Positions 22,796 to 33,558 of a stretch of DNA of 64,000 nucleotides are shown here, piece after piece. The stretch covers positions 14,512,599 to 14,576,598 of the forward strand of contig NC_088309.1 of the NCBI RefSeq assembly GCF_910592395.1, written 5' to 3'. Numbering within the stretch: the stretch's first letter is position 1; every line of letters begins with the position of its first letter. A program made the position numbers and the translations under genes. The stretch comes from Lineus longissimus (lineage: Eukaryota; Nemertea; Pilidiophora; Heteronemertea; Lineidae). Under the pieces are notes generated by a model. That model searched no databases, had not been told where the DNA came from, and was given only the letters and a program-made list of their open reading frames with translations.

Positions 22796-23029
22796 CGTCT
22801 TGATAAGGACACCACACCTGACGGTGTTAAAAAATTTGGGAAAAATAATGTCTTCACTGTTCGCGGTGTAGAGTGTCTCTCCCATGCAAATGCCAAATAC
22901 AAATCGTTTAAGCTCACTGTTCCTAAATCTCAATTCCATAAGCTCTTTGATGCCTTACTATTGCCAAGTGGAGTTGGCGTTCGAAAATACATTGCTCCGT
23001 CAAAGGAGAGGGACACTGAAACTAAATAA
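22721..23029 (+). pseudogene. LINE 2 ORF1, C-terminal part
   Basis: This frame reads through the last array unit (VLKGAAEPDRDL) into LFIFRLDKDTTPDGVKKF, then FTVRGVECLSHANAKYKSFK and LLPSGVGVRKYIAPSK, ending at TAA 23027-23029. The alternation of strand-helix-strand and the KSFK/LLPSGV ending match the RRM-like or C-terminal domain of ORF1 proteins in L2/CR1-type LINEs. That family-level recognition is from memory of the pattern, not a search. The protein would bind the element RNA. Confidence 0.6.
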
Positions 23030-23093
23030 TGATTAAAATTGAGAATTACATGTATTACTCTTTTACTCTTTTACTCCACTACTACTTAGCACG

Positions 23094-24690
23094 ATGGTTT
23101 CTGTGACTTTAACTACATATAACAGTAACGGGCTCGGCCCTGGCCGCTTGGTATATATGGCCAAACTTCTGGTAAATAGCGATTTTTGTTCCTTCAGGAA
23201 TATTGGTTATATGATCAACAGTTTCATTTCGTGAGGCTTATTATAAACCGCGAGATGAGAAATCGTGAAATCGCGAGATGAGTAATCAGCATTTTCTGGC
23301 ACAAGATTTTCTACTTCCCTGGACCATGACAATCACCATTTCAAATGCTGCTGTCCACTTCTCCATTCAATGAAAGTAGGGCCGAATACAATGCAAAGGT
23401 TATATGCAACTGCATGCTCATCTTGACCACAAAGGTTTTTGCAACTTATCAAGATATATTTTGAGTTAAATATCACGAGGTTCAGGATGCTGCATTTATC
23501 AAGATTATTTACACGTTACGCCTGGCGGCACAAGTCACCATACACACGATTGACCGATAACACAGGGCATGCACCTGGTAAACATCTGGTCATCCCTAAA
23601 AAATAGAACAGGATAGTCTGACCATCGAAACTAGGCTATAAATTAGGTTAAATTCCACACATTGCACTGCGGAGTCTATTTCAATGGACCAATCTAAACA
23701 AGGATAGCTCCCTACTACGGCCTCGGTCTCATGAATGTTCGCCTTTTCAGGTTCCATATTTGCAATACGTCCTGTGGCGCACGGTAATCTCACCGTGGTT
23801 GGCATCTCGCGATTTTGCATTCCACATCTCGCAGTTAATAATAAGCCATTCCCTGATAAAGGAATTAGGTTCTTTAGGCTGCCGTGTGAATTGACATGCG
23901 AGATCTGGCATGGATGCTGATGTCCTTCTAAAGGGGATACCCTACGGGGGCTCGGCAATTTTATTGGATTCGGGGATCACGGCTCGAGTGACCTCCGTTG
24001 ATTTCGTCTGCACCACTCGTAGGGTGTGCGCGGTTTCTGTGCACTATGAATCTTTTGATGGTGATATCTTACTGATCAACGTGTACATGCCTATTGATGA
24101 TGATGATTGGGCCCAGGTATATCGTGATGTATTAAATGAATTGGTACAGTTGATGGAATCAGTGAATTGTAGGTATGTGATTTTTGCTGGTGACCTTGAT
24201 ACTGATTTTACCTTTATCAATTCAACGAACACTGCACAATCACAAAACTTTTTGAGGGCTGAATAATTCTTTTGCGTTTTGAACTCTTTGAAGGCTAACG
24301 TGGACTACACTTTTGAAAGTAGGATAATGGGTGCCAGGTCGCTTATTGATCACTTTTTTGTGCCTGAAAATGTGATGGATTATATCACGTCATACATGCT
24401 GTTACGCATTCTGTTGATGATTTTTCCGATCACTCCAGTCTCCATCCTTTAACTTTCCTATTAATGTTGGGCCTAGTGATAATCGTGGGTCAAACCAAGT
24501 CCCAACCAGATGTTGATACTTTTTGTTGGGATAAAATGTCGGATGACGCATTCGTCAACTACAAGCTTACCCTGGTAACACTCTTTGATGGGATACCAGT
24601 CCCTTATGATGCCCTCACATGCAAGGACCTTTTTTGCCAAAATCACGCCGCTGCGTTAATGATTTATGATAGGATATATCGAGCTATTTA
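23094..24690 (+). pseudogene. LINE 2 ORF2 endonuclease domain, interrupted
   Basis: From the ATG at 23094 the frame reads LTTYNSNGLGPGRLVYMAKL, the usual start of an APE-type LINE endonuclease. A MITE-like repeat then splits it (about 23235-23848). It resumes as SGMDADVLLKG and IPYGGSAILLDSG, ILLINVYMPIDDDDW, YVIFAGDLDTDF (GDxxTDF, Asp kept), and after a shift RSLIDHFFVPENV and a degraded SDHSSL. The downstream linker (24464-24690) has DDAFVNYKLTL and LTCKDLFCQNHAAAL. It ends at the foldback element. No RT follows. Confidence 0.78.
23235..23848. mobile_element. MITE-like repeat with TIRs, inside LINE 2
   Basis: The left end GGCTTATTATAAACCGCGAG and the right end (complement GGCTTATTATTAACTGCGAG) are inverted. 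Both are followed by ATGxGxAAT and AAATCGCGAGATG. The right 140 bp recurs at 49440-49576. Target duplication is uncertain. Endonuclease coding resumes immediately on the right side, which supports a clean insertion. Confidence 0.7.
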
Positions 24691-24693
24691 TAG

Positions 24694-25765
24694 GGTGTAT
24701 TCCTGTTTCGCCTATTCCTGTTCCGCCTATTCCTGTTCCGCCTATTCCTGTTTCGCCTAATTCCTTATTCGCCTATTCCTGATTCGCCTACTTCCTGTTT
24801 CGCCTAATTCCTGTTTCGCCTATTCCTGTTTTGCCTAATTCCTGTTTCGCCTATTCCTGTTTCGCCTATTCAAATGAATTGCTAACCTCCCCACAGACGT
24901 AGAAATATGAACCGTCCCTTACTATAGTGTTAAAGGCTATCATTAAGAATAAAGTCTGAAATTTAGCGACATCTCAATTATCTCAGTATTATTCGGAATA
25001 ACTTTGGAAAATTATACACAGCTTACATCGGCTTATGTTTAAGCTTATTTTAAAAGGCAAGAAATAAAATAGTAAGAAAGTTTTACCCTTTCATTAGATT
25101 TGAGAAAGGTTTCTTAGACCTGCATTTTATATTGTGGATTCTCTTTCTTTTCTCTTAGTCAGTAACTCGCTTCGTGATAGAAAGAATACCTATAGCTACA
25201 TTGTTCTTTACTATGACATGGGTTTTAAAGCTGATTTTGATCAAATAATTATGAGAATGTACAGTTGTATGTATTTTTATCAAAAACTCATGAATTCCTG
25301 TTTTTATAAAATAAGCGACTGCTTTACTCTACTTAATCTATTAGTTTTTACTGTGTGTCAGTATGGTCATATGGTCAAATAAGTCCCGGACTGTCCCCGC
25401 TTTCAAGGTGACTCTTTCAAAACGGTCATGGCATGGTTTGTTAACAAAGTTGATGGCATTTGATTAGTCAAATTGTCATCACATCGTTAACATCATCCAA
25501 TTGTCCCCTCACATTTTCCCCATAAAATGGACATGCATCCCTAAGGTTCCCCCTGGGAGAGTCGATTTATTGAGGGGTACTGGAAAGTAGGCGAAACAGG
25601 AAGTAGGCGAAACAGGAATAGGCGAAACAGGAAATAGGCCAAACAGGAATAGGCGACACAGGAATAGGCGGAACAGGAATAGGCGAAACCGGAATAGGCG
25701 AAACAGGATTTTTGAAGGCGCAACAGTAATAGGCGAAACAGGAATAGGCGAAACAGGCATAAACC
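24694..25765. mobile_element. Foldback element with minisatellite arms
   Basis: Starts GGTGTATTCCTGTTTCGCC and ends GGCGAAACAGGCATAAACC. It is flanked by ATTTATAG at 24686-24693 and 25766-25773. Each arm is an array of about 12 imperfect TTCCTGTTTCGCCTA units: plus orientation at about 24697-24870, complementary orientation at about 25585-25762. The roughly 700-bp centre is AT-rich with no recognised gene. An 8-bp duplication plus arrayed arms resembles foldback-type DNA transposons; the superfamily is not assignable. Confidence 0.8.
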
Positions 25766-25773
25766 ATTTATAG

Positions 25774-27199
25774 GGGCTGCAAATACCCCCAGCCAGCGGG
25801 CTACGAATACCCCAAGGGTACTTTGTTCAGAAAAGTGTATTGAATAATTTACTTTTGATAATCACATCAAATGCTGCCTACAACATTCCCTACACTAAAT
25901 ACTGATCACCTGAACCAAGTTAAAAATATACTAGCATTGTACCCGTGGCGCAGGCAGGTTCAAATGGGCTATACCTTGAATAGATTGAATTGCAATGAAA
26001 ATCTAATGCAATATCAAAGGAGCAATATCGAAGAGACAAATTAAACAAACCATTTGTCCACAGACTCGGACCTAGCTGTGGCGTGCTGTATGCCTGCATA
26101 AAAAGTATATCGATGATGAGGCAATGTGAATATGCCTCGTTCCTTAGTCAGCAATATGCCCCTTTTTATACGGAGAAGAAGGAGAACCCAGATAGGCCTT
26201 CACATGTCGGCCTCCAAATGGCTCGGACCAATTGCACTATCACTACTATAACTTTAAAATGCGTGCTCCTCCTACATGTAGCATGATCTCGGGCAAGGCA
26301 CTTAGTCGACAGGCTAGCTAGAAGTCCAGCACCGTGAGCAGCTCCTTGATAAGGCCATGCCAAGTTCAAAGTGCCTCTTCAGATCAAGTTTTGAAAGCTG
26401 TGGTGAGCACATAAACATACCATTGTAATCTTAATTCGAAAATCCCATCATAATCAAGGGCTAGCTCTGGCTAAAACAGTACCAATATACAATAGACCAC
26501 CAATTTGACCCCAGCTCCTTACTGCGGGAAAACCCAAGTCCAGCAAACAAAAGTACCAAAAATACGTTTTTGTTTACATTGAACTGCACACATGCGTTTG
26601 TTTACAATTTCTTTCCCCGCGCAATCTCGAAGATCAGGTGACCTGCAATCGTGGATTGAAAATAACATTAACCTGGGTTCAGCAGGTCAACAGGTACAGG
26701 CTGTTCCAATCATCTCCTTACAGCCAGCCGTTCAACAGGTAATGTTAGTCACCCAACAGGGAGTGCAGGTGATTGATTAAGCCCCTGCATAACTAAACAG
26801 CAATGACTTGGCTTCTGTGAGTGGTAAGGAGAATTGACAGTATCCGATTTAAAATCCCTCATTACTGCTCCGCTGAAGTAAATTTCCAAAAATAAACATA
26901 ACGTTGCATCAGGATACCATATCACCTGCAAACGTGCAAAATTTCGAGACGAAACACGACCCCCCAAATGGCACTTTATCGAGCCGCCTTATAGTATTAT
27001 GATATAGATCAAAGCACTATAAGGGTAATGCGAAAAATTCATACTTGCATAAAGTTCGATTCCAACTTTGTTTGTGGATGTGTCTGATTTGCTTACTTCT
27101 AGTAGCCAAAGCTCTTAATACATAATAGGTTGCATAATCAAAAACTATGCCGTGATACCCAAGAGTCACCTCTTTCATCGCAATGCTTGGGTTGGCTGA
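25774..27199. other. No gene recognised
   Basis: Contains CTCGGGCAAGGCACTTAG (about 26288-26305), a phrase often seen in tRNA-derived SINEs but here without a promoter pair. A stretch at about 26590-26665 (GCGTTTGTTTACAATTTC ... GTGACCTGCAATCGTGGATT) also occurs in diverged form inside the 7299-7922 element. A 62-codon Gln/Val-rich frame at 26592-26780 is unassigned. Confidence 0.4.
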
Positions 27200-28042
27200 A
27201 TAATTCGGCTTACTGGACTTTGCGCAACGAAACGAAACGAGCGAAATGGGGGAGCGACCATTATGTTTTACCCCGGTACTCTAGCCTGAAAATTTGTTCG
27301 GACCTCGATCGAAGAAGGTACGACAAACAATTAATTAATCAAACCCTTATGAGGTTCATTCATTTGAAGTAGAGAGGGTAACGTACATTGTATACACAAA
27401 TCAAACACACACGCAGTGCTTGCATGCATTGCAGAGAACGGCTTTTGAGTGATGACCCACACCCACCCAGGCAGCTGAAACACATGTCTTGTTGGACATG
27501 CCTACCGATTTTTACTAAATTAAAGCATAACTTCATCACACTTTTCGGGGTTGAAAATGTACTCACGTAAATTACCAAAATTACATGCCAAATTCGCACA
27601 TGACCTGTTATTTCTCAAAGCTTGGAAGCTCAAATGTCTGAATGTAATGTATGCGCGTAATGTACACTCTCAGCAAGCGAATAGTTGTGATCGTCGGTTT
27701 TTGATACGAATTGTTTCCTGTATGGCCGTTACAAGCCGTTGTCTGAATATGGTGTGAACCTGTTTACCGTTCAATGCTTCTCCCTGTGACGCTGTACCCG
27801 CAAATGTTCAATGAAAAACATGCTGGATAATGACTTACACGGCTTTTTCGGATCGTAAACATAGTGGTACCCGGGTAAACTGTCTTTGCGTTTGGCCTAA
27901 TTTTACAACGATTACTCCCCATGTAACCACGATCTAGGATCGACAGGCTGTGTATTATGAATAGGAAAAGTCACCAGGGACCATTGCGTAGAATACTTTT
28001 TTGGCGAAATATTGCGCAAAGTCCAGTAAGCCGAATAATTCC
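27200..28042. repeat. Inverted repeat pair, about 29-bp arms
   Basis: AATAATTCGGCTTACTGGAC followed by TTTGCGCAA occurs at about 27200-27228, and its exact complement at about 28014-28042. The interior has no recognised gene. It may be the ends of a non-autonomous element, but no target duplication was found. Confidence 0.5.
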
Positions 28043-28780
28043 ATGGTTACCAAAATATGAATCAAAAACATTGCCAGAGGCTACAAATAAACCAAGGCTA
28101 CAAATACCCCGTTTTACCTTATATACAGGGTGGATCAATAAAAAGGTAATCCTGAAACAAACAAATTTTATGTGATAAGCATTAATGCCGTGGATATTTC
28201 ATTGCATCTATGATAAAGTGGGAGTTAGGCGCCCTTTCCATTGATGTCTTCATATCACCCATGCACTAACGGATGACTGCACACCATTGTCTTGAAAATG
28301 ACATGCAGAAATCTAATTTTTCCAAGTCACCTATTGTATTATTTTCATGTTGCGTTATGCAGGCGTATCCTAGGTGCATTTTGAGCATGAATTAAATATG
28401 AAAGAAGAGTGTCTTCCCATATTATCAGTTTATTGAGCGCCAACACCTTCACACACCTTATTAAGCGCCTCCACTTCTTTGAAAACAGAGTTCACAACGA
28501 GGTCGTATGACTTGAATTGCCCTTTTAACCATTGCCGAGACCTTACGAAGAATGTCAACCTCCTGCTGAATTAAGATGTAAGATGATAGCTTTGGAGCGT
28601 GTCATGAAGTTTCTACAATCCCTTTAAAATTAGTCTGAATGTAGGATGAGTTTTTGACGCCGTGAAACAGGGGGTTGTTAGGCAGGCCCTTTTGACTTAG
28701 GGGGCAATTGATCAAAGCCTTATCGTGTCTCCGCTATAATGGTGCAGAGGACAGCTGTGAGAACGAGTAATTTGATAATA
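28043..28780. other. No gene recognised
   Basis: Contains ACAGGGTGGATCAATAAAAA near 28126-28145, which looks like a mariner-type terminus, but no partner end was found. Confidence 0.4.
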
Positions 28781-29174
28781 GAGAGTGGCTCAATAAAAAT
28801 GTTGCACTTACAAAATGGTTAATATCTCTAATAATTTTGGCATTTACCTCAAACATACTGTATAGTATGCGTTAATCGGTCGGCCCGCAAAACTTTTTCG
28901 AATGGAAAGTCGATGAATATCCATGTGCTAAGTCTAGTTAAGTTGATTACGCATCTCTCCATACAACAGCATGTCAATTCTGATGGTGCAACATATCCTT
29001 TCTTGTAGCGAGTAGGCCTTGAAGAAATGTGACAATATGGAGAAAAGGTCGGATGAGCAAGGCCTCTGTGGGCGCATGTTTGCATTACATTCCTCGTTTG
29101 AAGACGAAACAAAGATGATGTCCGGCGTGAAATTTGAAACACTCCTCGTCATTCTGGACAGTTTCGTATTAGCT

Positions 29175-29445
29175 ATGGATAATGGAGTAGATGATGATGT
29201 TGATATCCGACCTGCTCGCCGTTACCGATCATACTCTCTGGAAGAAAAAATCCGTCTATTGGATGACTTCAACAATGAAAACATAAGGCAACCTCGTGGC
29301 ATTTCATTGGCTCAGTTTGCAAGGAACCATAACATTCCTCCGATTACTCTGCGTTAATGGCTGCTGGAACAGGATAACTCCGTGAGATATCATCAAGTCA
29401 CCAGTAGGCAGTCGCAGAGGCGTCGGCAGAGACAAAGAGGCATCG
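29175..29445 (+). pseudogene. Pogo 2 transposase, exon 1 (psq-type HTH)
   Basis: From the ATG at 29175 the frame encodes an acidic start, then RYRSYSLEEKIRLLDDF and ISLAQFARNHNIPPITLR, aligning with the psq-type HTH of pogo 1. A TAA at 29355-29357 breaks it just before the conserved Trp. The frame then continues with a Gln/Arg-rich tail (SRQSQRRRQRQRG). A GTGAGT donor lies at 29446, close to where pogo 1 exon 1 should end. Confidence 0.7.
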
Positions 29446-29689
29446 GTGAGTGCTACTTTAATCCCCCGCCCAGCATAATTGGGTTGCCAAAGTTGTCTCC
29501 ATTTTGCATGTTCCTCAGAAAATTTTTTTTCGATGATTTACCCGTTAGCTTCTTGGCTTCGGTGAAGAAGTAGATGCGGCAGCAGTGAGCAACGGCTTCA
29601 TCCATTTGTCATACAAGGTGAATCAAAGGATAGAGTTCGTTGGAATATGGTTAAGCAAATCACTCCCTTTCAGCACTCAGGCCAGAGGT

Positions 29690-30026
29690 TGACTGATTGG
29701 TGCGTGAGTGGATGGAGGCCAGACGACAACGAGGAGTACCACTCTCGGGCTAAGACCTGATGATTCAAGCCCAACGTTCATTCCTGGCGTGGTGGGATGA
29801 GCTTTCCCAACAGCAACAACTAGAATACCGTGAGCATCGGCCTCAACAAGCTGAATTCAGGGTGTCCAAAGGTTGGCAGACTGGTGTTCTCTCCAGGAAT
29901 GGCATAAGCTATCGGAAGCAATGTAAAAACTCCTCAGCTATCCCAGAAACGCGGATGAACATGTGCCCATTTTTAGCAGGAAGTTGCCCAGACTGTTGGC
30001 GAAAATGGGATAGACCTTGTTATTAG
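29690..30026 (+). pseudogene. Pogo 2 transposase, CENP-B-type HTH exon
   Basis: Reads EWMEARRQRGVPLSG, a TAA where pogo 1 has Glu (SGED), then DLMIQAQRSFLAWWDELSQQ, EFRVSKGWQTGVLSR and NGISYRKQCKNSS. These match the DNA-binding and linker segment of pogo 1 (FHASAHWLSNF, ISYRRKTKYS). In pogo 1 an intron separates the last two pieces, while here they are contiguous. The nonsense codon and later divergence indicate a dead copy. Confidence 0.7.
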
Positions 30027-30198
30027 TGAGGTTTTGCAGGCTAACGTTTTCCGTTTACGATTACGTTTTCTAAGAGCCTCTAAGGGATTTTTTTTACGCA
30101 TAAATCGCTTGCTACGCGTAAATGAAATTACGATTTAGTCAAAGCCGAGCCTCATAGCTTGTGGTCAATGGATTCAATTTGAATTTTAGACACTCTTA

Positions 30199-30718
30199 AG
30201 CTAGATTTACATTTATACGTTTTATAGTCCGTATATCGTATGCGTTTAACGCATCCGTCCAACGAAAGTTTTTCAACACATGCTTAACCATTTGCGCATT
30301 CACATATCTCCGACAACTGCATAAAACGGGTGCGTTTAAGCGCATACGTTGGTCGAATCCAACGCATCCGTGCTATCAGGTACGTGAACGGATAGAAATT
30401 CCTTTGAAATGACGTCATTTTGGGATATACTTTCCTTGAAGTCGACCCTTGTCTACGAAACCATGCCGAGGAAGACAGGGTTGAAAAAAATTTTCGTGGA
30501 GGACTTGGTGAACGCTGTCCCAGATCGTCCGTTCCTGTACAATCCGAAGCATGCTGATTACCACGATTCAAAAAATGCTTTAATGCATGGGAATCTATAG
30601 AAAAGTTTTGCCCTTAATAAAGCGCTCGATATTACGTATAAATGTGTATCGGAAACTCGGATGCTGGAAATGGAAACGTATCACGCATCCGTTTCAACGT
30701 ATACATGTAAATCTAGCT
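30199..30718. mobile_element. PIF/Harbinger-type non-autonomous element with MADF fragment
   Basis: Starts AGCTAGATTTACATTTATAC and ends with the complement of AGCTAGATTTACATGTATAC. It is flanked by TTA on both sides (30196-30198, 30719-30721), the 3-bp target typical of PIF/Harbinger. Motifs AACGCATCCGT and GCGTTTAAGCGCATACG repeat near both ends. At 520 bp it carries only a truncated MADF gene. Confidence 0.85.
30463..30600 (+). pseudogene. MADF-domain fragment in Harbinger-type element
   Basis: The ATG at 30463 begins MPRKTGLKKIFVEDLVNAV, then PDRPFLYNPKHADYHDSKN, ending at TAG 30598-30600. The Leu-Val-Asn helix, the RP-x-LY (equivalent of P-x-LWD) and the Tyr-x-Asp segment match the first half of MADF domains. 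The second helix and the conserved Trp are missing. It is a different sequence from the MADF fragment at 12505. Its likely past role was the accessory DNA-binding protein of the element. Confidence 0.6.
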
Positions 30719-30721
30719 TTA

Positions 30722-31589
30722 TATGAGTATATTACCTATACGGTCCTAAAATTTCAAGAGGAATCTATGGCGCATATATACTCTACCCTCGTCTGTTCAT
30801 TATAGCTTAACATTAGCATAACAGTATAACTTCTGCGTCGTTTTGGCAGAGGTTCTTGTTATTGACGATCCATCTTCAAATTTGTGACATTAGGGAGATA
30901 GGCCCCCAGTTTTATGGTGACATGATGGCCATGACCGTCTGGGGAAGAAAATGTGACAAGTTCGTCCTAACAGAAACTGACAGGATCATCGCGTCCGCCG
31001 GGCCAGGTCAATAATTTGTCACGTAACGTTCTCACATAACGAAATGGTGAACTGAATGACCCGCAAAACCGCGCAATGCTCTTCTTTGCACCGCAGACGA
31101 TCGCCTCATCTTGGATGCTCAGCGGTCGGCAGGACCATGCAGGACCATTCGGAAGCTACCGAAAATTAGGTCTTTAAAGTCCTCTTCATTGTTGAAGAAT
31201 ACTGATGAATTTGACTATAGAGCCCCAAGTTCACAGTACAATGATTCATTATTTCTGGCGCACGCTGTATAAAAAATCGCGAATGATGACAGGGCCAGCG
31301 CTTGCCACAAATGCCTTGGTCAGCGCCAGTTGAATGCACATCAATGGCCGAGAATAGTTCCATACCTGAATGACACCGGCAGGGGCTGGGCCTGGAGGCC
31401 TACCTGCATAATTTGAAAGTACCCATAAACAGACGAGGATAGAGTAATTTAGCGGTGGTTAAACTTGAGTGACAGATCAAAGGATTTTCAGCCGTATGAG
31501 AAGCCTCACGTCAGTCGATGACGTTATTACGGGCCATGTCGATTTAACGGAGTCGACGGAATCAACGGAATCAACGGAAACTCTACGGA
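30722..31589. other. Interior of pogo 2, no exon recognised
   Basis: ACTCTACCCTCGTCTGTT (about 30780) and its near complement (AACAGACGAGGATAGAGT, about 31429) could bound another insertion. GGCCATGTCGATTTAACGGA at about 31535 resembles the terminus of the 32066-33546 element, so a related truncated end may lie here. The exon carrying the first catalytic Asp of pogo 2 is not found. Confidence 0.4.
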
Positions 31590-31866
31590 AACAATGCTAA
31601 AACTGCATAAAATCGCTTGACAATTAAAGAATGTTATTACTAACAATAAATACAACATTCCCAGGCTATTAAAATGTTATAAATCGCTATAGTTATCGTT
31701 ATATAGAAGTAAATTGATCCCCAGACCAGCTTGTAAAAATTTACTTCTCGATAACTATAGCTATTTATAACATATTTATAACAGCCTGGGACTGTTGTAT
31801 TTATTGTTAGTAATAACATTCTTTAATTGTCAAGCGATTTTATGCAGTTTTAGCATTGTTTCCGCT
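31590..31866. repeat. Palindromic element, about 130-bp arms
   Basis: Begins GGAAACAATGCTAAAACTGC and ends with its exact complement. The arms include TTGACAATTAAAGAATGTTA and CTAACAATAAATACAAC, with a centre near 31730. The transposase frame of pogo 2 resumes directly at its right edge (KGAKQIEVRASRG), so it is inserted in, or replaces, coding sequence. Confidence 0.8.
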
Positions 31867-32065
31867 AAGGGAGCGAAACAAATTGAAGTACGTGCTTCTC
31901 GTGGTAACTCAAAATCAGGCTGCACTGTCACATTGGGTATAACAGTAAATGGCAGGAAAATGCCTGCGAGTGTCATCTTCTAAGGCCTAAGGGCAGACGG
32001 CGCAGAAATTGAGGGTTTGAGGGAAAATGCTGCCAACAACGTTCGTGCATCGGCGTCTGAGACGG
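31867..32065 (+). pseudogene. Pogo 2 transposase, catalytic domain part 1
   Basis: Encodes KGAKQIEVRASRGNSKSGC, then TVTLGITVNGRKMPASVIF, a stop, and GLRADGAEIEGLRENAANNV followed by RASASETG. It aligns with the strand-rich region of pogo 1 that includes RSSQGNPKLGCTVTL. It is cut after SETG by the 1.48-kb element, and the next residue, Trp, is found beyond it. Confidence 0.8.
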
Positions 32066-32313
32066 CCATGGCGATTTAGCGGATCCTGCAGATTCTGCGG
32101 AACCTGCGGAATCTGGGCGGAATCAGCATTAAAACAGCATGAGAATATCGATATTATGATAAATTATCCTTATAATAAATATTCGTAATATTCCATAACT
32201 GTTAAATTGTCTAAACCGCTAAGATTATCAAGCATTTCGGAAAAACCCCAACATGCATGAAAAAAATGTCTGCATTCTATTATCGGACGATTTCCACATT
32301 GGCCGTGATCTAT

Positions 32314-33021
32314 GGTCTCATTAGGGAGTTTTTTTTAAAATTCATGCGCCCCCCCCCCTCACAGTAGTTCCTAAAATCATTGATTTCTCGGTCCTCACAG
32401 TATGTCAGTGTTGATTCAGCAGTTGTTTGGGCAAAGACATGTTTTTTTTGAGTTTCTGAAACCTATAGCGCTACTCAATAGGCGGCTAACAAGAAACTAC
32501 GCATTTTACTCTTGTTGCCAACGTATGTGTACACTGAACTTGGGATGTGCGTCGGCCCCGTGTTGAAATGCCGTCCAGTGCCAGTTGGTGCATTTTTCGC
32601 TGATTTGTGCAAAATTCAACATATCTCAAAAGTTCAATGGTTGACCCTCGATTTTTTTTGATTTTTGTGTAGCGTAAGCAACTGTCTTTCATGGGAGAAT
32701 GGTCACTGTAAGAATTATTCAGGAAGAAATGTATAATATTTGGGGGTTTGCGTGATTGTCCGGCCCAATTGGCAATATTGCCATTTGGTATGGTGAACAG
32801 AGCTATGAGCAAATGCGACGCTTATGATTTATTTAAAGAAATAAAATGTCCGATTTAACATTCTGCAGAATCAGGGGAATCGGGCGTTTCCAGTGATATA
32901 CGACACGACTGGGTTGTCCTCATGCATTCACTTTGGAAACGCATTTTAAAATAGATGTTACGTCCTGTTAATGGGACACGTCATCATCGCGTACATTTGG
33001 GAAAAACTCCCTAACGAGACC
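32314..33021. mobile_element. Nested inverted-repeat element
   Basis: Inside the preceding element, GGTCTCATTAGGGAGTTTTT at 32314 faces its near complement ending at 33021. TAT lies outside both ends. A C homopolymer (about 32347-32356) follows the left end. No gene was recognised. It may be a MITE or an inner part of the host element. Confidence 0.55.
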
Positions 33022-33025
33022 TATA

Positions 33026-33480
33026 ACCCAGGCCGAGTTGGTAGGCCGAGTTGGTAATAGGCCGAGTTGACCCGTAATCGTGTAAGTCGTTACGCACCCG
33101 AAAAACACACGTCATTTTCGCTCATTCGTTAATTTGTTAATATCGTGGTATTTCATTGCATTTTAGATGTAAGGCCTTAGTCAGAAATTACTGTAGGCCT
33201 ATGTTCAGGTCTTGAGAGCTTATTATGGCACATGGGCCTACTCGTGGACTTTTTTATAGTCATTTGGATTAAATGCCAATGCCAATAGGCGAAACGACTA
33301 ATTTTTGGGTAAAGTGACTCTCAGACACTCTCTTGATTTAGCTTGATTACATTACATCACGGCGCGGGCACTTTCAGCGCCACCACGTTGGGCCTAATAG
33401 TATTAGGCTAAGTTTGGAGGCGAAAAGGCTGGGGGCGAAAACGTCAGGGAGCGAAACGACCGGATACCCATAACATAGAA
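33026..33480. repeat. Short degenerate tandem motifs
   Basis: TAGGCCGAGTTGG occurs three times at 33029-33070. GGCGAAACGAC-like motifs recur at about 33285-33455, near the right end of the 1.48-kb element. They may be subterminal repeats. Confidence 0.5.
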
Positions 33481-33558
33481 AATCCGCTGCAGACCAGATT
33501 CCGCAGGTTCCGCAGAATCCGCAGGATCCGCTAAATCGCCATCGCTGTCTGAGACGGG

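Larger units (their letters stand above)
18383..24693 (+). mobile_element. Non-LTR retrotransposon (LINE 2), interrupted
   Basis: Contains an ORF1 (18524 to 23029, interrupted by a pogo transposon and expanded by a tandem array) and the start of ORF2 with an APE-type endonuclease (from 23094). The endonuclease is interrupted by a MITE-like repeat, and the element is broken at 24693 by a foldback insertion. No RT was found after the foldback, so the element appears truncated there. The limits are approximate. Confidence 0.75.
32066..33546. mobile_element. 1.48-kb TIR element with 11-bp direct repeat, in pogo 2
   Basis: The direct repeat GTCTGAGACGG occupies 32055-32065 and 33547-33557. The ends are inverted: CCATGGCGATTTAGCGGATC on the left, complement of ATGGCGATTTAGCGGATCCT on the right, followed by GCAGATTCTGCGGAACCTGC-type sequence for about 45 bp. 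The right terminus has about three extra bases. A target duplication of 9-11 bp suggests a Mutator-like element. Excision in silico restores SETG followed by WAIFQ. No transposase is seen. Confidence 0.8.

Noticed and set aside
23596-23958. 120-codon minus-strand frame
   Set aside because: Lies over the MITE and the opposite strand of the LINE 2 endonuclease, with no domain.
25509-25767. Repetitive Cys/Phe/Ala/Tyr/Ser or Pro/Val/Ser peptide frames
   Set aside because: They are translations of the 15-bp minisatellite in the foldback arms.
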